Positions 35,901 to 48,062 of a stretch of 64,000 bases of DNA are shown piece after piece; the first letter of the stretch is position 1, and each line of letters opens with the position of its first letter. The DNA lies in contig JAPEUQ010000017.1 of assembly GCA_027946365.1 (NCBI GenBank), positions 893,592-957,591 of the forward strand, read 5' to 3'. Under the pieces are notes generated by a model. That model was not told the DNA's origin. It did no database searches and saw nothing but the letters and a program-made list of their open reading frames with translations. Made by a program: the position numbers and the translations under genes. This DNA comes from Kalmusia sp. IMI 367209. Lineage: Eukaryota; Ascomycota; Dothideomycetes; Pleosporales; Didymosphaeriaceae.

Positions 35901-38900
35901 AACACATTTCTTAAGATACTAATACTTACTTATTATAAGAATAGTAGATAGATATACTTAGAGATAGATATATTTAAAGGGGTAATTAGCACCATTTATA
36001 GTTAGTTAATCCCTAATAGGGATAGCTAGGCTATATAGCGGCCTATTAACTTCTTTTTAAGGAAGCTTAACGATACCTAGTATTATTATAATATATATAA
36101 TAAAAAACTACTTACTATTATTAAAAATATAAAGTATTAGTAATAGTATTTATAAAGATATTATTTTAAGATTTTTATAAATTATTATAACCTTTAGTAG
36201 TTTATAGAGATGAAAATCTTTATAGCGTATTATATTTAGTTATATTTAATCCTCTTAGAATATGATTTTATTATAACCTACTATTTAGAATTTATAAATC
36301 TAATAAATAGATTATCTCACCATTTAGATTATATACTTATAGTTAGTAAACCTAAGTAGAAAAATAATAAGGTATTTATAAAATTCTTAGGTAAGCTACT
36401 AGCTTAATAGAATACTAAAGGGGTCCCTATGTCTATAGTTATTATAAGAGCGCGTAACGTATAAAAACGTAATTAGGCTCTAAATAGCTAAATTTAACGC
36501 TTTAAGAAAAAGGATAGAGGAAGATAGAACGACCTCCCTATACTTAAAGACTAAAAGGGGCTAGATATTAAGGATTTAGAATTATTAGGGAACGATACTA
36601 ATAAATTAATATAAATAGGTCCTAACGGCTTCTATTTAAACCTAAAGAAGCCTATTTAACTTAAAATAATATAAGAATATATAAATATAATTAAAAGTTA
36701 CTATAATAGACTACTCTTAAGATATTTTAATATAATCTAAACTTTTAAATAAGTCTAAAGACGCTATCATTAAACTAATATAGTAAAGGATGTCTCTAAC
36801 TATATATATAACTATACACGATACTAAAGGGCCACCCTAAAGAGATATAAACTATATAGCCTTTTATAGCCACTACTAGTCCCTAATAGGCCCTAGTAGT
36901 ATATAATAATGAATTTTATTACTAATCTACTTCTAAGTTAGTTTATAAAAACTATATATAACTTAATCTTAGTTATCGTTAATTAATTTTTAAAGATAGC
37001 TTATTACGTTTCTATCTATATAAATTAGGACGGTACTAATCTAGTATAGGCCTAGATTTATAAGATTATAAGACTTTATAGTAATCTAGAAATAGTACTA
37101 TTAAATAAAAACTAGTAATAAGATTATACTTTTAGGATATATTCTATTACTATTTTAACTTAAGGTAAGTCCTAACGTTGGCCTTCTATTTTTAAATAGA
37201 TAGATAGACTAAATACTAAAATTAGACTCTTAAATAATATTTTTATATCTTCTACTTACTTAAATAGAATAATTAGGCCTTATAGATCTCTTTAGTAGAG
37301 TTTATATATAATAATAGTTAATATTTATTTATTAAATATATACCTTTTAAGTTTACTTCGGATATAACCTAACTAAGCTAAACTAGCCCTATTAGTCTCT
37401 AGAAGATAGTAAAAGCCCTAAAGGCTTCTAGATAATTAAGAAACTATTTAGTATTAAAATAGAAGTATAAAAAGCTAGAAGTAATATAAAAATACTAAAA
37501 GAAGATAGTAAATAAGAAAAGACTACCTCTTAAATTAAAAAAGGAGATAAAGTCTAGATATCTAATTAATATATAAAATCTATAAAACTAAGTAAAAAGC
37601 TTAACTAGAAATTTCTAGAACTAGAGATAGTAAAAGAATATATTAGTTTATTATTAACTATCTATAGGATTAACCTATTAGAGTTAGGTAAAGTCTATCT
37701 AGTATTTTATTTCTTTTTACTAGAATTTTATAAGTTTTATAGGTTCTTTCTTTATTTATAAGAACCTGTTAGTAACACTTTACGCCAACTAGGGACGATA
37801 TATATAAAATTAATTATATTATTAATAAATAATAGAGAGAGTTAAGATAATAGAAATACCTAATTAAATAGATAGATTATAATGAAAGTAAAAACTCTAG
37901 AAAACTAGTATCTTAATCTCTAGAAACGCACTAAAAGAATATTAGAAAAATTTAAAATCTCCTAAGAAGATTAATAATAAAAATTCCTATAGTAAAAGAG
38001 GCCGTGGACGTCCTCTAAAAAAGAGAAGAATAAACTAGACTCTACTAGAGACTATTAATATCTATTAAGACCTATTAGGACCCTCTATAAAGTAATAAAC
38101 CTTAATAAGCTTTATAGTATATAGCTATTTACCCTTTTATTCTAAAAATTTTTATATATCTTTTATAGGGAGTTTGGCAGAGGATCATCCTTAAAAAGAT
38201 AAAATATTTTAATAGAGATAGATTATATAAAGTCATCTATTATAAAGTATAAAGATAAATTATAACTAGTAAAAAAGTTAGTAGAATAGTTCTATTAGAA
38301 GACTTCTATATAGAGTAGCGCTAGATAGGTCCTATTAAACCCTACTAGAGCTACTTAGCCCCTATAGAGCCTAATAGTAGAAAAACCGCCATAATAAATC
38401 TATTAAGATAAGTAAAACCTAGGTATTATAACTAATTAAAACTATAAATACTAAATCTAATATCTAGTAATTATTAAGTTATTTACTAAAGATATAATCG
38501 GGACCTATCAAGCTCTAATAGTATTAAAGAGCGCCTAGAAATATCTTTTAAATAGCCATCCACCACTTTAGGCTAAAGGTGGCTAAGATGTTACTAATCT
38601 ACTTATAAGTCTAATAGTTATACTTAGTATTTATATTATACCGTTCTCTTTAGTATAATAATAAATTACAGTATAAGTATTTAGAATCTTAAGAAGCTAC
38701 TTAGTAATCTTAGACTTCTTCTTATTTTTAGTATTACCCTATAGATTGTTAGAAGTGTTCAGCTAGAGACCCCTAGTAAAAAGGTTAATAAGCTCTTTTT
38801 CTTATAGATATATATAATACTATTATAAGCTATAGTAGAATCTATAGTTATATAGCTAGCCTAAGTAGTATCTTTAATCTAACTCTCCTTAGAAAGGTCG

Positions 38901-40280
38901 GTTAGCTCTATACGACGCTTAGAACTATTTATCTATACCTATTAGCGTTAGTTAGGGCCCTATAAGGCCCTATAGCCCCTAGATAATCTTTTATCTTATA
39001 AGGGCTAATATCTACCTTTAATATTATATATTAGTCTTAAATTTTCTTTATACGACGCTGCTTATTATTTAAACGCTTATAAGCACGCTCAATAACGCCT
39101 AACTACGCGTAATAATCCTAGAGGTCTAACTAACTATTATAAAGCTAATAGTACTTACTATAACTACTATTATATAAAGTATAGTATACTTTTTATTTAA
39201 AATTAAAAAGATATCGTTTATAGTCTCCTTTACCTTATATCTAGTATCTTTCATTTTTTACTAAGTTAAGTGGGGACTATTAGCGCCGAATTACGCCTAT
39301 TAGAGTTAGATTAAGCTAAACTATTACTACTAGGCGTAGAGTTATTTATATTATCCTTAATAAATAGATATTTAGAAAGGATTACCTTCTTTATATTAAT
39401 TTTAGTAAAGTAGGGAAGATCGACTAATAGAAACTATTTAGTATTAGTAATGATTTAATAGTATCTAATAGTATTTAATAGGCCCTTATAGTTCCTTTTA
39501 GAATATAGAAAGCTTAAGGATACTACTTACTATATAATAAGCCTTCTTAGAGTTCTAATAAACCTTATATTATAGAAAGATTTTATCGCCCACTAGGTTA
39601 GAGACACGGAATGAACGTTAATTAGTATCTAAAGTAAGAAACTTATAATAATTAATTTAGAGAGTATTTTTAGTAATACTACTTATATACTCTATATAGT
39701 AAAGTATTAACTTAACTAAGTTATAATTTTATATAACCGCTTATATATAGCTAAAGTAGATATAGTTAAATTAGGTCTACTATAAATAGGGAACGACTAA
39801 TTAGGACTAATAGTACCTATTAATACTAGCTAGGGCCCCTAGTCTCCATAATTCTAGGTATACTTACTTAGAGATTAGAGTACAAAGAATGAAAATTAGG
39901 TTATAAAATAAACGCCTTTTATAAAAATATTAGTAAACTATATTATACGCCTATATAGATGAAAAAAACTTATTAGCCAATTTTAAAAGTGGGAGAAACT
40001 AAAGAGAAGGTAAATAGGTTAAGATAAGCTAGAAATATATACGGTAGCTTATACGGTGGGTTTATATAATACTAGTCTAAATTAGTATAAAGTAATATTA
40101 AAAATAAGAGAAATCTAGATAAATAAAGTAAAGAATATATATATCTAATTATACTATCTATATTAGTACTTTAATATATACCTACTACCAACCTAGTAAA
40201 GGAGGGTCTACCTAGGACTATTACTACTACCTAGGCCTCAGTACGCCCTAACCTAGGCTCTTAGAATAAGAGCGCCTTAT

Positions 40281-40292
40281 AAGAGGGGATAA
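40281..40292 (+). other. Polypurine tract of the gypsy element
   Basis: AAGAGGGGATAA lies immediately before the 3' LTR. This is the position of the plus-strand primer in LTR retrotransposons. Confidence 0.75.
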
Positions 40293-40483
40293 TATTATAT
40301 ATTAAGGTCTATAATACTTAGAGAGTGCTATCTAGTATTATTAGACGCTGATGAGCCTATTATGTAATATAGGGTTATATTATAGGAAGTAGGCTAGCCT
40401 TATCTAGTAGTAATTCGTCTATTCTATAATCTACTATTAATTCCTAAAGTCGAGGCTATACTACTATATTTAATAACGTGATA
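40293..40483 (+). repeat. 3' LTR of the gypsy element
   Basis: 191 bp, partner of 32,776-32,969. It differs mainly by transition-type changes and a few small gaps, consistent with RIP plus age. Confidence 0.85.
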
Positions 40484-40488
40484 TCTAT

Positions 40489-43400
40489 TATCTATTTCCT
40501 AAATATATTAAGAAGACTACATATATAATATATATAATTTCACATAGAGTATTACTACTAAGTATACTAACTAAGTTATTTTTATTATAATTTATATACG
40601 TTATATATAAAGTCTAGTTAAGCTACTAAATAATTATAAGAAGTCTAAGAAACGCTATTATAAATATTATAAGGATGATAATTAAGGTAACTATATCTTA
40701 GTAGATTATATAGATTATATATTATATATATATCTTAGCTAATATTTATAGATACTAGTAGTAATAAATAATTACTTAAATTATTTTTATAAGTTTTATA
40801 ACTAGTATTACGTCACTATTACTAATATTCTAACTATAGCTATTTATAGGACTAATCTAGAGATCTAGGCTTAAGATATAAAGTTTACGTAGGCCTAGAA
40901 ATAGTTTAACTTAAAGCTAGTAAATTATAGATACGTTATAGTATATTTTAGAACTTTAATAGATTTAGCTACCTAAGTTTCTACTATAAGCCTCTAATTT
41001 CTTAACTTAATTTTTTAGAAATAGTATTATATTACTACTACCCTTAAGACTTTAGTAGGTCTTATTTCTATTATATAAGAATTAGTATATTCGTATCTTA
41101 AATATATTTAAAGTATATACTAATATCTTTTTAGATTAATACCTTAGTCTAGGCCCTTTAGGCCACTTAGGTAGGGGTAGTGGTTAAGGTAACTCTAATA
41201 ATAGTAATAATAATAGTAGAATTAATTTACTTAAGTAACTAATTAAGAAGATAATTATAAATATAGTTAATAAGGTAATAGTTAATAAAAGATAACTAGT
41301 AGTAGTAGTAATAGTAAGTAAAATACTTAATATATATAGAATATAAATCTTTAGTAAAGCTTATCTTTCCTTTTTTATCTTCTAGTATTTATATTTTAAG
41401 TAGATACCCTATAGACTATATAATTTCTAAATAATTCTATTTAATAATTATATCTTATATATACCTTTTATACTCTTAACTTCTTTTTATGGGTGAAGAT
41501 CCTTTCTCTTATTTAAAAGTCTATACTAGTTTATCTATATTTTAAAATCTAATTCTAGAGTCTAGATATCCTAAGATTTATTATAGTCTTTCTAGTAGAG
41601 TAGATATTATTATTATTCTTTTCTTATTCTTTTTACTAGATTTTTTATTTTCTAGATTTCTTCCTTTAGGTATAATCTCTAATAGTAGGATATTATCTTC
41701 TTATCCTTACTTTAGTTTTTAACGTTTAAGGAGGAAATATAGAAGACGTTATAAATATAATAATTAGATAAAAGAATAAATAATATATCTATATTTTAAC
41801 TATATCTTATACTTAAAAAGGTCTAATAAACTTACTAGAAAGCTTTCTATTAAATTAATAAGATATATAAATATATTTTATACTTAATAATACTAGGTTT
41901 TTTAGTAAAAGGACTTTAGTTTATACTTTTTATTATAGTACTAACTCTAATATTCTTAGACTATTTAGAAATATTCTATAAGTAATACTTTTATACTATA
42001 TATATATTTTACTTTATTAATTATATCTAGTATCTCCCTTTTATCTACTATCTATGGGAGGTATTATAAGGATAGGGTGCTTTCTATATATAGTATAGAA
42101 TGGCGTTATCTTTATAGATTTATATATAGAGTTATTATAAGTAAATTAAGCTATTAATAATAATATAATCTAGTTCTCTTATAAAGTTAATATAAATATC
42201 TATAGATACTATTTTAAGATTTAATTCTAGCGTTCTATTTATCTATCTATTTATAGATAAAAGGTAGTGCTTAACCTATGCTTTATTTATAGTTAATAGT
42301 ATATTTCTATCTAAAATATAGAGATAAAGATAGATCCTTTATTTAATATAATATCTTTCTATATACTAAACTTTAGAATAACCTCCTTAAAGTAGATATT
42401 AGTAAATTATCTTATATCCTATAACTTTAGTGCTAAGATATAGATAACTATCTTAAAGAAGTAGTATATAATTACTAGAATTATATTAAAGATATAGCCT
42501 ATATAATCCTTAGCTAGAGGTAATCCTATAATAAAGTCTAGTAAAACTTCCTTAAAGATATCCCCTAGAACTAGTAAAGATATTAATTTATTATATTTAT
42601 TATATCTTAGAGCTTTACTCCTTTAGTAAATAGTATATATTCTTATATATTTCTAAACGTCTTAATTTATACTAGGCTAATAATAGGTCCTTTTAATAAG
42701 TTTAAGTATTTTATATATACTAAAATAGTTTACTATACGCGTATTATAGTTTTAGAATAAAATCTCTTACCTAATAGCTAGTTTATTTAGAATATATAAT
42801 CTACTATTATATCTTAGGACTTCCTTTTATTAAGGCGCTAAATGTGCCTTTTTATATTTTTAAGTACTATCCTTACTGCTAAGCATGAATAATATACTTA
42901 ATAGTAAAAATATTCCTCTACTAAAGTTACTTTATCTTAGTAAGTAGATTAGATTCTACTATTATAGGTTTACTACTAACTAATACTCTAGTTAGTAAGT
43001 ATAGTATATATAGTATATATACTATAATACTAGTAGTAGGCCCTTCTTAGATTTATAGATATTAGTCATGTATGTTTTTATATATACCTAATAAGCTAAA
43101 CTTATTTATAGATCCTTTTACTCTACTATATTTATTCCTTAATAGTAACTTATTTTATAGGTAGATAATAAATGGGTTAGTAATAGATTCTTCTATATAT
43201 AATCTATCCTTTTTAATAGCCTATCTATAGGATTTATTTTTCCTAGGCGGTATTCTACCTTTAAAATTAAAAGCTACTAGATATATTACCTAATATACTT
43301 ATTATAGGCTTAGCCTCTATATAGTGCGTATACCGCGTAGATTATTATAATTACTTAGTACCTAAATAATATATTATATATTATTTAAATAATGTCTCTA

Positions 43401-45233
43401 CTATTTAAAATAATAGATAATAGTAAAAAGTTTAAGGTTATAAACCTTATAATTAAGCTCTATAGCTTAAAGTTTTCTTAAAGTAAAAGTAACTAGATAC
43501 TATTTTAATTTTTAAATAGTTATAATAGAATATTAGAGATTATAAAATAGATATATCTATTATACTAGTTCCCTTAGAATAGTATTAGTCATCTTTTTAA
43601 AATCTTTTAAATCCTTTTATATTTAATATTAGCGTAGACTTTATTAATAATCACTCTAACCTAGTAACTAAATCTAGTCTATATAGCTATCTACTATATA
43701 ATAGCTTAAGCTTTCTTACTTATATACCATAAATAAAATAATATATTATAAGCTCTATATCTAAAAAAGTTTACTTATTCTATATATAGTAATCTAGATC
43801 TCTATCGCCTTATTACTACCCTTTATACTACGCGCTTAGGTTAACCTCACTACGCTACGGAGGATCTACATATCTAGACAACGCTCTTATTATCTATTAA
43901 TTTAAAGATAAACTTTAATTATTATTATCTAATATTAGAATACTAGTATCTACCTAGTTTATAACCTTCTAGAGCTCCTCTCTCTATAACGTTATTATCT
44001 ACCTACTACTATTTATTCTCTTTTAAGGCTGCTATTACTACCTAGCCTAACTTATAAACCTATATATTTTATTAATACTTAAGTATATATACTACTAGTA
44101 ACTTTCTTTAACTATTCTATATACTCTAAGACCTTTTTATTATAGTTATCTTTAGCAATCCTGACCGGACTTACTATCTATAATATATAGTATCTATAAG
44201 AACTTTAGCGTACGCCTCATTATCTATAGGGTAGATAATAGAATTATAGATAATAGATTTAGATAGTTTAGTAAAGTTAATTCTAATATAAAAGTTATTT
44301 ATAAATATAGTAGAATCTAGATAATATATTAATGATAGTTATTTATATAAGATCGCGTAGCGTACCTAGCTTAGAGAAGAAAGAGAATATGATTTAGTAA
44401 GGCGGATATTAACGTTATAGTTAGTAAGATAGAGAGATAATAGTTACTACTTATAATAATCTTAATAGATGGCGACTTATTATAACTACTACTATAATAA
44501 GAAACTATTATTAAAAGATGGTACGCGTATTATGTCCTTTCTTTAATAAATTAAACGACTTTTAATTAGAGTATACGCTAAGCCTCGCTTTATAATCTAG
44601 CGTAATGATCTTATAATTTAATCTAATAATCTAATAAGTCTAGTAGAAATATAATATCGTTACTATTAACACCTTTTAAAACGCCTTTTAAGTTAGAAAA
44701 GTAGGAGGAAATTACTACTATCTTTTTTAGTTTACTATCCTTTATACTACGTACAATCTTTCGATGATTAAAATATATATAATAGATATATCTATTTCTA
44801 ATTAAATAGTAAGCGTAGGGTTAAAGTAATATAGGATAGACGTATTTAAAAGTATTTCTTAAGTCTTTTAAAGATATTCTTAGCTTTTATATTTTATTAG
44901 AATTCTTATTCTTTCTTTAGTAGATTTAATAGAGGAGTGGTTTTTTTATATAATCTTTAATAAAATATTAATAGAAATTTATAAATTCTAGAAATAACTA
45001 GAGTTCTTTAATATTTATTAATTATAGCTATCTAGTTATTATCTCCGTGCGTATAGGATCTATATAGATACCTTACGTATTAATAATAAAGCTAAGGAAA
45101 TATATATTACCTAAGGTAAATATATACTTCCTAAATTAATAAAAAGTTTAGCTTTTCGTAATAATTTAAGTATAGAGTATATAGTATACTAGTAGAGTAT
45201 AATATCTTTACTATAAGTATAGATAAATATATA
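40489..45233 (-). mobile_element. Left part of an older minus-strand gypsy-like element
   Basis: On the minus strand, 45.2-44.7 kb still reads as the end of a gypsy reverse transcriptase and the start of RNase H (pieces like FLGFIINTQGIYIDP and INIKELQ). Upstream of this the trace is cut at 45,233 by another LTR. Stretches at 41.4-44.3 kb are likely its integrase and 3' region but cannot be read reliably. The gypsy element at 32.8-40.5 kb is inserted at its left side. The matching RT N-terminal half is probably at ~59.8-60.4 kb. Confidence 0.5.
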
Positions 45234-45453
45234 TGGAGGAATAAGTGAGCTAAAAATCACTATAATTTAGTAAGTAAATTAATTAGATTACTCTATAAAA
45301 AAGGTTACCTACCTGGCCAGTATATATATAAGAACTTAGAATAAGATATTTTAAGCTTTATATAATACTTCAGAAGCTTAGGGGATCACGGTTTTATAAT
45401 CTAAAAAATAACGCTTAGTCTATAGCGCTTAATAGAGCCTCATTTCCATAACA
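45234..45453 (-). repeat. 3' LTR of the outer copia element (minus strand)
   Basis: A 220-bp stretch that on the minus strand starts TGTTATGGAAATGAGGCTCT and ends ...TTATTCCTCCA, keeping both TG and CA ends. The start matches the LTR of the inner copia element (TGTCGTGAATATGAGGCTCT) and both end in CTCCA. A polypurine CTAGGGG lies directly upstream on the minus strand (45,454-45,460), the same sequence as before the inner element's 3' LTR. It is therefore a diverged relative of the same copia lineage. Confidence 0.65.
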
Positions 45454-47856
45454 CCCCTAGATGAGCTATCGTTAACAGCTCATCTATAGATAATTAAGAC
45501 TCTTTTTCATCCACCGTGTAAGTCATTTATATAAAATGAGGGATTTACTATATATATTTATGATAGGTCGCGCAGGGCAACCTATAAACATTTACTTACT
45601 AATAACTCTCTTATCTATTATTTATTTAACTAACTATAATATATTATTAATATAACTTACCGCTTTACTATCGCTTACGTAAAGGCGGTAATACACTACC
45701 CCTTAATTTTTAAGTTTAACTCTTACTCTTTAAACTTCTCTTGCTAGATACCTTATCTACTATTTATAATAATCCTCTATTCCTTTAACTTATTTTCACT
45801 ATTTTATTTACTAATTAATAGACTTTTTAGCCCTAACTCTACTCCTGCTCATCTTCAAATCAGAATGTCTAAAGCTAAGAAATATACTAGCTATCCTAAA
45901 AAACTACTCTACTTTTTAAAAAGACTATTCCTAAGACTCTATATTACTTAACCCGCTATACTTCTTTAGATCTATCTACTTAAGAGTCTGCTTTAAAGCC
46001 TGAGTGATAGATAGGTCCTATATATATAATTAGCTATACTCTTTATATTAGAAGCGTACTTTTAGATAAATTAGATAGGATTTACTATAATAATAAGACT
46101 AGTAGATCGCGTTATTATAAGTATATATCTGGGTATACCTACGCTCAGCTGTAGATTCTAATCTAAGCTATCTAAGTTTTATTAACTAATAGAATATATA
46201 GCCTAGTAGATCTTTACGCTCTAGCTATATAATTTATATAGGCTAAAGTTAAGAAGAACTCTATAAATATTCTAGTAGTCTACTTTTTAAGGTTCTTAAT
46301 TAACTATATATAGGAGTTGACCCTCAAACCTCTACGTAATAAGCTATATAAGTATTTAACGTAGCTTAATAAGGGCTGCTATTAAAATCCTACTTAGTCT
46401 AGTACTCCTATTAAAGCTCCATTAGTTAATTCTATTAATAAATAGGATACTTAGCTTTAGGCTACTTAAGTTAGTTAGCCTATTTAATAATAGGTGCTTC
46501 TCTAGATTTTAGGTATTTTCTATCTATATTTTAACTCCTTTACTACTCCGGCTTCTCTAGGTCCTGATCTTTTAAGACTTAATATATATAATAATTTAGG
46601 CGCTCTAGAGATAGACTAATAGATAGAAATATACATTTTAGCTTATAGTATAATAGGTTTTTAGAACCTAATTATTACGCTATAGGTGAATAATCTACAC
46701 CTAATATATATAAAAGTCTATCTAAGTATTATAAACACGGTAGGTTTAATTCTTTAATAGGCGGCTATTAAGATTCACGCCCTACTTAGAATTTAAACTC
46801 TACTTAGCGTCTATATAATACTCCGCCTACTAGATCTAGAGATAATTCATGACGGCGTCGGCACATTTATAAGCTACTTAATAAGTTATTAGACTTATTC
46901 TTATAATAAGTTAGTTAACTATACTACTCATTCTTATTACTTAAAGATTCTATTCTCTAAGCTGCTATAGTTCTAAGATTATTCTTACGTAGATAATTAC
47001 TTATTTAGAGCTTTTAATTAAATATTTTTTACTCCTTACTTTTATTCCTTTACTTAGTAATTAGTATACTTATATTCTATAGATTTAATAGCTCCGTAAA
47101 ACATATAAACTACTACTAAGTTAATAATTTTATAAGTCTATCTACTAGTATATTATTAATTTATAAATATACTATTTTGAAAGATCCCTTTACGTACTCT
47201 AGTATAACTATATATTCTAAATGTCTATATGGCGTAGACGAGTAGTAATTTATTTATTTTTTTAATAACCAGTCTAATTATTTATTAATTATCATAGAAG
47301 ATTTGCTAGAGAACTCTAAGTTAAGGGTAAACTCTTAAAAGAATTACTTTAGTACTATTACTTCTTTATTTATATACTCTAGCGCCAGTAGCTCTACTTT
47401 AGTTATTAAAGTAATAACTATATTCTATTAAGCTACTTTTTCATAAGATCGCGCCTCTAAAGAGCATTATAATATAACTATAAAAAGATCTCCTTATCTT
47501 AGGATTATCTATAAAAGAGGTATCTCTATAAATTATTAGATTAGGTCCGTTGAAACCGCTATATTAAATTAATTTCCAGCGCGTTCTATATAAATAAACG
47601 ATTACTTAATCTATAGCTATAAAGTACTTTAGTCTAGGGTTTATTAGAAAGTAGGAGAGCTTTAAGACTATAAATATAATATCTAGGCGTAGTATAATCG
47701 CTGTGTAAAGTACTAATCCTACGCGTTCTTAATAGGCCTTAATCTCTTATTTTAAAGCTTCTTCCGTATATATTATAAGCTCTTTCTAAGGGTAGAGGTA
47801 TTATAGAGAAGCTCCTATTATCTTTTAGTTTAAACCTTATTATGATCTTATTAATA
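45454..47856 (-). mobile_element. Outer copia element, RNase H and tail (left part)
   Basis: On the minus strand, 47.86-47.0 kb aligns by eye with the RT end and RNase H of the inner copia element (52.4-53.2 kb), including the region around 47,220-47,245 matching the CTGCGCCATATTAATATTCAG area at ~53,050. The stretch from 47.0 down to 45.45 kb is the tail between RNase H and LTR; it contains a hairpin (AGATGAGCT ... AGCTCATCT, around 45,459-45,485) and a plus-strand coding-like trace, described in the findings. The element resumes at 55,409. Confidence 0.7.
45866..47040 (+). pseudogene. Coding-like trace antisense to the outer copia element
   Basis: On the plus strand a start-like ATG at ~45,867 (MSKAKKYTSYPKKLLYFLKR) leads into long protein-like runs that shift frame and carry TAG/TAA stops of the kind RIP makes. 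Readable pieces include DKLDRIYYNNKTSRSRYYKY, SPADLYALAIQFIQAKVKKN and VYLSIINTVGLIL. The composition (Leu, Ile, Tyr, Lys) may partly reflect mutation. It lies in the tail of a minus-strand element, so it would be an antisense gene of that element or an unrelated captured gene. The family is not recognised. Confidence 0.3.
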
Positions 47857-48062
47857 TATGTCGTGAATATGAGGCTCTAGGTTGAGCTTCAAGCAACGGA
47901 ACGATCACGATCTAAAGGATTCTAATAATCTAAATACTAAACGCTTAGAGTTTTATAAGTAGAAGATCTCATAATCTATAAATTCTACCTATCTAACTCA
48001 TATTTCTTATGTAGTAATCTAATCAATTGCTTACTAAAAATAATAATCTAATATTAATTCTA
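47857..48062 (+). repeat. 5' LTR of the inner copia element
   Basis: About 206 bp; matches 55,202-55,408 almost throughout (for example GCAACGGAACGATCACGATC in both). Boundaries are uncertain by 2-3 bases. Confidence 0.8.

Larger units (their letters stand above)
32776..40483 (+). mobile_element. Ty3/gypsy LTR retrotransposon, complete in outline, inactivated
   Basis: A 7.7-kb element on the plus strand bounded by LTRs at 32,776-32,969 and 40,293-40,483 and by identical 5-bp TCTAT on both sides (32,771-32,775 and 40,484-40,488). The polypurine tract AAGAGGGGATAA abuts the 3' LTR. Decayed coding traces follow gypsy order: a protease-like trace (~34.44 kb), reverse transcriptase (~35.1-35.7 kb, with the KKD, DYRGLN and YLDDIL-type positions readable at ~35.15, 35.2 and 35.48 kb, the last now YLNNIL), RNase H (~35.9-36.3 kb), integrase region (~36.6-37.5 kb) and a possible chromodomain (~38.2 kb). 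Every frame has many stops. Protease-RT-RNase H-integrase order and the chromodomain suggest the chromovirus group, which is inference. Confidence 0.85.
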
